Positions 6,458-10,163 of a DNA stretch of 10,163 nucleotides are shown here, in pieces. The translations under genes were made by a program, and so were the position numbers. Source of the stretch: a bacterium (GTDB lineage: Bacteria > 4484-113 > JALSIF01); NCBI GenBank assembly GCA_026981635.1, contig JALSIF010000286.1, positions 1-10,163 on the forward strand. Direction: 5' to 3'. The notes beneath the pieces are model-generated. The model ran no database searches, was not told the origin of the DNA, and saw only the letters and a list, made by a program, of their open reading frames with translations. The number at the start of each line of letters is the position of its first letter. The stretch's first letter is position 1.

Positions 6458-7333
6458 CTAGTCCGGTGGGGGGAGGGCCAGGGCAAAGGGGATGGGGGTG
6501 AGGGAGTGGAGCCTGCCCAGCCCATCCACTCCCACCCCGTCGGGGCCGTAGCGCACCCCATCGCGGTCGGTGAAGCCCTCCGGGGTGAGGCGGAGGGAGA
6601 GGGAACGGGGGGAGCGAAAGAGGGCCAACCGGCCGCTGGACGGCCAGCGCAGCAGGTAGAGGTAGCCGCCGCCGGGGAGCCTTGCCTCCACCACCCCCCT
6701 GGCGCGCGCATCGGCCAGCGGGAGGGAGAGCTCATCTCCCCCTAGCAGGGCCACCACCCGGGTATGGGCCGCAAGGTCGTCCTGTCCGGAGAGGGGATGG
6801 GTGAGGGTGAGGGATACGGCACAGAGCAGGCGGGGCCGCCGCCAGGCGGCAAGCTCATCTCGCTCAACCAGGCTCAGGGGCAGGGTGGCCAGGGCAGGCC
6901 AGCGGGGGGAGGTGAGATCACCCTCCGGCTGGACCAGCTCCAGAGTGAGGGGGTCAACCTCAAGCTCGCCAAAGGAGAGCAGGGGACGTGTCTCCGCGCC
7001 GGCGAGGAGGGGCTCCCCCTTCGCCCAGTCGGGGCGGAGGAAGGCGAGCAGGCGGCCGGAGGCGGGAAGGTGGAGCAGGTAGGCGGGGCGGGGGGCATAC
7101 TCGCCCAGGCTGGCAAAGCCCACCTCAAGCAGGGCGCGCAGGGGGAGGGCCAGGTTCTCTCCCCCGATGGACAGCACCACAAAGGGGCCATCCCCCGCCT
7201 GGGCGGAGGCGGAGGGATAGGGACAGGGGGAGAAGGGTTCGGGTAGCTCCCCACCGCGGGCGGGCAGGGTGAGGATCAGAAGGAGCGCCACAATCAGAAG
7301 GGGGAGAGGGGGTGAGACCCGGGCGGGACCCAT
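6458..7333 (-). CDS. Secreted DUF3179-like protein with internal duplication
   Basis: 291-residue exported protein. The N-terminus has a signal-like segment: basic start, hydrophobic PLLIVALLLILTLPA (11-25), then a small-residue region ARGG suited to cleavage. The mature part consists of two related halves. Half A (51-145) has VVLSIGGENLALPLRALLEVGFA, then YLLHLPASGRLLAFLR. Half B (192-285) has VVALLGGDELSLPLADARARGVV, then YLLRWPSSGRLALFR and FTDRDGVRYGPDGVGVDG. This order (inherited Gly-x-x-Leu-x-Leu-Pro-Leu motif, strand, SGR...F, DRDG) resembles the DUF3179 family, whose function is unknown. The family's characteristic Cys-Pro-x-Cys-Gly-type segment is absent, so this is a divergent member. 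The ATG at 7333 is 4 bases after the preceding stop with GAGTGAGGG ahead of it, so the pair is an operon. Family assignment is moderate. Confidence 0.78.
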   Translation of the reverse strand: MGPARVSPPLPLLIVALLLILTLPARGGELPEPFSPCPYPSASAQAGDGPFVVLSIGGENLALPLRALLEVGFASLGEYAPRPAYLLHLPASGRLLAFLRPDWAKGEPLLAGAETRPLLSFGELEVDPLTLELVQPEGDLTSPRWPALATLPLSLVERDELAAWRRPRLLCAVSLTLTHPLSGQDDLAAHTRVVALLGGDELSLPLADARARGVVEARLPGGGYLYLLRWPSSGRLALFRSPRSLSLRLTPEGFTDRDGVRYGPDGVGVDGLGRLHSLTPIPFALALPPPD

Positions 7334-7337
7334 GCCC

Positions 7338-7910
7338 TCACTCACCGGGTGGCCCCTGGTCGGAGCAGCCGCAGTCGCAGATGCACCCGGCAAGCTCCCT
7401 CATCAGCCGCTCGCAGTCCAGCCGGCCCAGCTGGTCGGTGCACTGGCGGATGAGCTTTTCCAGTTCAAGGTGTTCCAGGTCAAAGAGCCGGTTGGTAAAA
7501 AGGTTGCGCAGGATGGCGGCGAGGTGCTCAAAGTCGGGGTGGCCGGGACAGAAAGGAGTGGTGTGGAGGTCGCCGTCACTGCGGCACTCTCCGAGGGTGT
7601 CAAGCATCAGGGCGTGCTCCATCAGCAGGGCGTAGTAGGCCCGCAGGGCGTGCTGGGCGATCTGACCGACCGCGTCAACCAGGCCGGCGTGGTCGCTCTC
7701 CCACTGGTCGGGCTGGTCGTAGGTGCTTGCTTCGCTTTCCCTGACCAGCCGGATGAGGTCGCGGAAGGCGTCCACCAGCTCGGCCAGCTCGTCATAGGCG
7801 GTCTGGGCCTCCTCCAGCACCGGCTGGTGGTTGGGGGGAAGCTGATAGTTGGAGAGGGCGCGGTGGAGGCGCTCAAACTTGCGGGGGAGGGCGACCATCA
7901 GCTCATACAT
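7338..7910 (-). CDS. Helical protein of unknown function with Cys-rich C-terminus
   Basis: 190-residue protein that I do not recognise. It is almost entirely helical, acidic, and lacks signal or membrane segments: helices such as VLEEAQTAYDELAELVDAFRDLIRLV (31-56) and QHALRAYYALLMEHALMLDTL (86-106). Eight cysteines sit in the second half, four of them closely packed as Cys176, Cys178, Cys180 and Cys182 (CICDCGCSD), with Cys109, Cys121, Cys157 and Cys166 before. This suggests metal binding or redox chemistry, which is inference. The ATG at 7910 was chosen because AAGGAG ends 9 bases upstream (7925-7920), an ideal site. An in-frame ATG at 7967 would add 19 polar residues, but its nearest GGAGG is 15 bases away. 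It is followed after 4 bases by the exported DUF3179-like gene. Confidence 0.78.
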   Translation of the reverse strand: MYELMVALPRKFERLHRALSNYQLPPNHQPVLEEAQTAYDELAELVDAFRDLIRLVRESEASTYDQPDQWESDHAGLVDAVGQIAQHALRAYYALLMEHALMLDTLGECRSDGDLHTTPFCPGHPDFEHLAAILRNLFTNRLFDLEHLELEKLIRQCTDQLGRLDCERLMRELAGCICDCGCSDQGPPGE

Positions 7911-7919
7911 GGGATCCCT

Positions 7920-7925
7920 CTCCTT
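7920..7925 (-). promoter_or_regulatory. Shine-Dalgarno deciding the 7910 start
   Basis: AAGGAG on the minus strand, 9 bases before the ATG at 7910. It favours this start over the longer form from 7967. Confidence 0.6.
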
Positions 7926-8045
7926 GCCCGGGGCGGGTTTGCCGGCAGCTTGTTCTCCTTCTTTCATGGTCCGATGAAACCCCCTCCGTGGATTTTGCTA
8001 CCCGGCCTCGGTCCATCTTATGCCTATGGCAAGGGTGTGGCCGGT

Positions 8046-9038
8046 TCAGCTTGCCGGCGGAGCCGGGTGGCCGGCGGGTAGCCGGATGCAGTTTCGTCCT
8101 GCCCGTTTGGCCTCGTAGAGCAGGGCGTCGGCTTCGGAGTAGAGGGTGGAGGCGGTCTCCTCCTCACCGGGAACGCGGGAGAGCCCGCCGATGGAGATGG
8201 TGAAGGGGATCTCCTCCCCCTGGAAGAAGAGGGGGTCAGCGGCCACCCGGGCGCGGAAGCGCTCGGCCGCCTTGGCCAGCCCCTCGGGGGAGGTCTCGGG
8301 CAGGAGCACCATGAACTCCTCCCCCCCCAGCCGGCCGATCAGGTCAACCTTGCGGAAGTTCTCCCTAAGCAGCTTGCCCAGCCAGCGGAGGACCTCGTCG
8401 CCCGCCTGGTGGCCGTGGTTGTCGTTAATCCGCTTGAAGTGGTCAATGTCCAACAGCAGTACCCCCAGGGGTCGGTGGTAGCGGCGGGCCCGCTCCACCT
8501 CCAGGCGGAAGCGGTCCAGGAAGTGGCGCCGGTTGGCCACTCCGGTGAGGGCGTCGTAGTTGGCCAGCTGGGCGAGGCGGTGATTCAGCTCCATCAGGCG
8601 CTGCTGGAGGTGGTTTATGCGGGTCATGTTCTCCAGCCGGGAGATGAGCTCCTCCCGGCGGATGGGAAGAAAGATCACGTCGTAGCCTCCCGCCTCAAAG
8701 GCCTCCCTCACTCGGTCGCGGTCGCGCTCGCCGCGCTCCACGAAGATGACCGGGGTGAGGCGGTGGCGGGGACCGGTGCGAACCAGGCGGGCAAACTCCT
8801 CGCCGGAAAACTCTCCCACCTCGCCGGCGATGAGGACGATGTCATAGCGGTCCTGTTCCAGTTTGCTCAGGGCCTCCATGGGATCGCGGATGAGGTCAAC
8901 CTTGAAGCGGGGGTCGTCCCTGAGCAGGGCAAGCAGTTCCTGGGCGATGCTTCCCTCGGGGTCAACGAGGAGGAGCCGGGATTCGCGGTGGAGCCCCTCA
9001 AGCATCTCCAGCACCAGATCAAGGTCGGCTTCCACCAT
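8046..9038 (-). CDS. Diguanylate cyclase with degenerate receiver domain
   Basis: 330-residue cytoplasmic protein that would make cyclic di-GMP from two GTP. A receiver-like domain (about 20-135) is followed by a linker helix with coiled-coil character (about 133-160) and a GGDEF domain (about 161-320). The cyclase half looks active: start motif YDALTGVANRRHF, metal-binding DIDHFKRINDNHGH (Asp197, Asp199), GGEEF at 238-242, and the inhibitory-site RxxD (Arg229 to Asp232) exactly five residues before it, as in product-inhibited enzymes. The receiver lacks the usual phospho-acceptor: the aligned position in DIVLIAGEVGEFSG is Ala71, and the conserved Lys-Pro is Leu-Pro (124-125). Control is therefore probably not by phosphorylation, and no partner kinase is in view. 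The ATG at 9038 lies 7 bases after TATAAT, implying a leaderless mRNA. Confidence 0.95.
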   Translation of the reverse strand: MVEADLDLVLEMLEGLHRESRLLLVDPEGSIAQELLALLRDDPRFKVDLIRDPMEALSKLEQDRYDIVLIAGEVGEFSGEEFARLVRTGPRHRLTPVIFVERGERDRDRVREAFEAGGYDVIFLPIRREELISRLENMTRINHLQQRLMELNHRLAQLANYDALTGVANRRHFLDRFRLEVERARRYHRPLGVLLLDIDHFKRINDNHGHQAGDEVLRWLGKLLRENFRKVDLIGRLGGEEFMVLLPETSPEGLAKAAERFRARVAADPLFFQGEEIPFTISIGGLSRVPGEEETASTLYSEADALLYEAKRAGRNCIRLPAGHPAPPAS

Positions 9039-9045
9039 GGGAGGG

Positions 9046-9051
9046 ATTATA
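9046..9051 (-). promoter_or_regulatory. -10 box of diguanylate cyclase (leaderless)
   Basis: An exact TATAAT on the minus strand, then CCCTCCC, then the ATG at 9038. The predicted transcription start coincides with the start codon. No -35 hexamer is visible. Confidence 0.65.
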
Positions 9052-9067
9052 TGCCCCCGGTGGGCAT
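9051..9067. promoter_or_regulatory. Inverted repeat between divergent promoters
   Basis: ATGCCC (9051-9056), centre CCGGT, GGGCAT (9062-9067): a perfect 6-base dyad. It covers the spacer just upstream of the cyclase -10 and the expected -35 area of the divergent phhB promoter, a position suited to an operator shared by both. Short GC-rich dyads also arise by chance here, so confidence is low. Confidence 0.35.
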
Positions 9068-9081
9068 GGGGGGGCGCAGGC

Positions 9082-9087
9082 TATGAT
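9082..9087 (+). promoter_or_regulatory. -10 box of phhB
   Basis: TATGAT (one mismatch to TATAAT) lies 42 bases before the ATG at 9130, leaving a leader of about 35 bases with the Shine-Dalgarno GGGAGGG (9118-9124). No -35 is seen. Confidence 0.45.
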
Positions 9088-9129
9088 TTTGGGCAGGCTT
9101 CTGGCTAACCTTTCTCAGGGAGGGCCGAG

Positions 9130-9435
9130 ATGGCGGAGAGCAGACTGCTAAGTGAGGAGGAGATCAGTGCCGGCCTGGCCAGGCTTCCCGGCTGGGAGCG
9201 GGAGGGGGAGGCGATCAGGAAGACCTTTCACCTCAGGTCCTTCGCCCACGCCCTGGCCTTCGTGAGCCACGTGGGGCACCTGGCCGAGGTGGCCGACCAC
9301 CACCCGGACATAGAGCTTCGCTACTGGGATGTGACCCTCACCCTCTCCACCCACTCGGCGGGGGGGATCACCGAGAAGGACCTGGCGCTGGCGGCAGAGA
9401 TTGAGCGGGCCGGCTACCCGGCGCGGGAGGGCTAG
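9130..9435 (+). CDS. phhB: Pterin-4a-carbinolamine dehydratase
   Basis: 101-residue enzyme of the PCD/DCoH family, which dehydrates the 4a-hydroxy-pterin formed by aromatic amino acid hydroxylases so the cofactor can be recycled; cytoplasmic. Length is normal for the family. Seen: GWEREGEAIRKTFHLRSFAHALAFVSHV (21-48), then the signature ADHHPDIELRYWDVTLTLSTHSAGGITEKD, with His57, His58, Pro59 and the later His75 matching the active-site pattern. The ATG at 9130 has GGGAGGG five bases upstream. It is divergent from the diguanylate cyclase and convergent with the DUF1028 gene. With homogentisate dioxygenase 3 kb away it suggests a phenylalanine-to-homogentisate route, although phenylalanine hydroxylase and hydroxyphenylpyruvate dioxygenase are not in view. 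Family members without a hydroxylase partner exist and may serve molybdopterin-related or other pterin roles. Confidence 0.92.
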   Translation: MAESRLLSEEEISAGLARLPGWEREGEAIRKTFHLRSFAHALAFVSHVGHLAEVADHHPDIELRYWDVTLTLSTHSAGGITEKDLALAAEIERAGYPAREG

Positions 9436-9446
9436 GGGCGGAGGGG

Positions 9447-10163
9447 TCAGTCCTCCTTCTCCTCCCCCTTGCCCCGCATGAAGCGGGCCAGCTGTTCCTT
9501 GAGGTAGGCGCTGTCGGGGTCAAGTTCAATCGCCTTAAGTTCGGTCTCAATGGCCTCCTCCACCCGGCCCAGGCGGAAGAGGGCCTCGGCCAGGGTGTCC
9601 AGGATCTCCGGGCTGTCTGGTTTTAGCTCCACCGCCCGCCGGGCCAGGGCGAGGGCGCGCTCCAGCTCCAGGTCGTTGATGGCCAGGTTCCAGGCCAGGG
9701 CGTTTAGAAGGTCGGGGTCGGGGCCCTGCTTCTTCTCCACCCGATCAAGCACCTGAAGCGCCCACCTAACCTGGAGACCTGCCGCCTCGTCGTTTCCCTC
9801 CTCCCGGTAGCGCTCCAGGGAGGAGAGCCAGCTTCCCACCAGGAAGGTCTCCTGCCACAGTTCATAGATGCGGGCCAGCTCCTCTATTGGCTCGGGGTGG
9901 TCGTCCACCCGGATGTCCACCATGCGGTCGTCGTAGCCCCCGTAGCCGCCCCCCGGGCGCACCACGATGAGGGCGGCCGACTGCTGGCCCCGGCTGTCAC
10001 CGCCCGCCTCCTGGCCGGCCCGGAGGGCGGCAATCAGCCGCTCCCCCAGGGGGCGGCCGGCGGTGCGCTCAAAGGCCTCCGCCATCGCCTCCACCACCTC
10101 GGGGCCGGCGAGGATGTTGCCCTGGACGGCGTAGGTGTCGCCCACGATGTGGCCCGCCCAGGA
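9447..10163 (-). CDS. DUF1028 protein with C-terminal TPR repeats (5' end beyond window)
   Basis: The last 238 residues of a DUF1028-family protein. These belong to the Ntn-hydrolase-like superfamily and have no settled function. The reading frame is open to the window edge, so the start lies beyond base 10163. Seen: SWAGHIVGDTYAVQGNILAGPEV at the truncated edge, EAGGDSRGQQSAALIVV, then GGGYGGYDDRMVDIRVDDHPEPIEEL, all typical of the family's second half. The N-terminal nucleophile region is outside. After a linker helix, two tetratricopeptide repeats follow at about 151-182 (LLNALAWNLAINDLELERAL) and 185-218 (ILDTLAEALFRLGRVEEAIE), then a charged tail. The TPRs suggest binding to a partner protein. 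It ends 11 bases from the convergent phhB stop. Confidence 0.9.
   Translation of the reverse strand, partial: SWAGHIVGDTYAVQGNILAGPEVVEAMAEAFERTAGRPLGERLIAALRAGQEAGGDSRGQQSAALIVVRPGGGYGGYDDRMVDIRVDDHPEPIEELARIYELWQETFLVGSWLSSLERYREEGNDEAAGLQVRWALQVLDRVEKKQGPDPDLLNALAWNLAINDLELERALALARRAVELKPDSPEILDTLAEALFRLGRVEEAIETELKAIELDPDSAYLKEQLARFMRGKGEEKED

Noticed and set aside
8030-8090. Repeated CCGGC/GCCGG hairpins downstream of the diguanylate cyclase stop
   Set aside because: Several alternative short stems, none with a U-run; cannot be told from background GC-rich self-complementarity.
9440-9456. GGAGG-n7-CCTCC hairpin between phhB and the DUF1028 gene as a terminator
   Set aside because: Only a 5-base stem with no T-tract; in purine/pyrimidine-rich GC sequence this is expected by chance.

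Overview
The window is a compact, GC-rich (by eye about two-thirds G+C) bacterial chromosome segment with no RNA genes, mobile elements or CRISPR. MreB and a GGDEF diguanylate cyclase rule out an archaeon. High GC with frequent AGG arginine codons, several apparently leaderless genes with the -10 box close to the start codon, and an SDH_sah-type protease would fit a thermophilic, deeply branching bacterium, but I cannot assign a phylum. Twelve protein genes are supported; two run off the edges and no gap exceeds 300 bases.

Layout. Left edge: mreB on the minus strand, missing its C-terminus. A divergent promoter region (about 820-907) separates it from a plus-strand run: a small charged protein (908), an SDH_sah ClpP-like serine protease (1284, overlapping by 14 bases), a FliK-like protein (2237), a small three-helix membrane protein with its own promoter (3423), and a CDF cation transporter (3769, overlapping by 8 bases). 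This run converges on a minus-strand run read right to left: a diguanylate cyclase with a degenerate receiver (start 9038), a helical Cys-tailed unknown (7910), a lipid- or periplasm-directed DUF3179-like protein with an internal duplication (7333), a FlK-like hotdog thioesterase (6425) and homogentisate 1,2-dioxygenase (5931). A divergent promoter region (about 9039-9129) separates the cyclase from a plus-strand pterin carbinolamine dehydratase (9130). That gene converges on a 5'-truncated DUF1028-TPR fusion at the right edge.

Function. The dehydratase (pterin recycling for phenylalanine hydroxylase) and homogentisate dioxygenase point to phenylalanine/tyrosine breakdown, with the thioesterase as a possible partner. 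The other genes concern cell shape, proteolysis, metal efflux and c-di-GMP signalling, and do not form one obvious pathway.

Most unusual observations. The tetranucleotide TCGA appears to be completely absent, and isoleucine before GA-initial codons is written ATT or ATA where I checked it. All five exact TATAAT boxes I found lie at gene 5' ends. Two of them sit exactly 7 bases before an ATG with near-identical spacers, which predicts leaderless mRNAs. I did not find a clear new multi-gene defence or mobile system.
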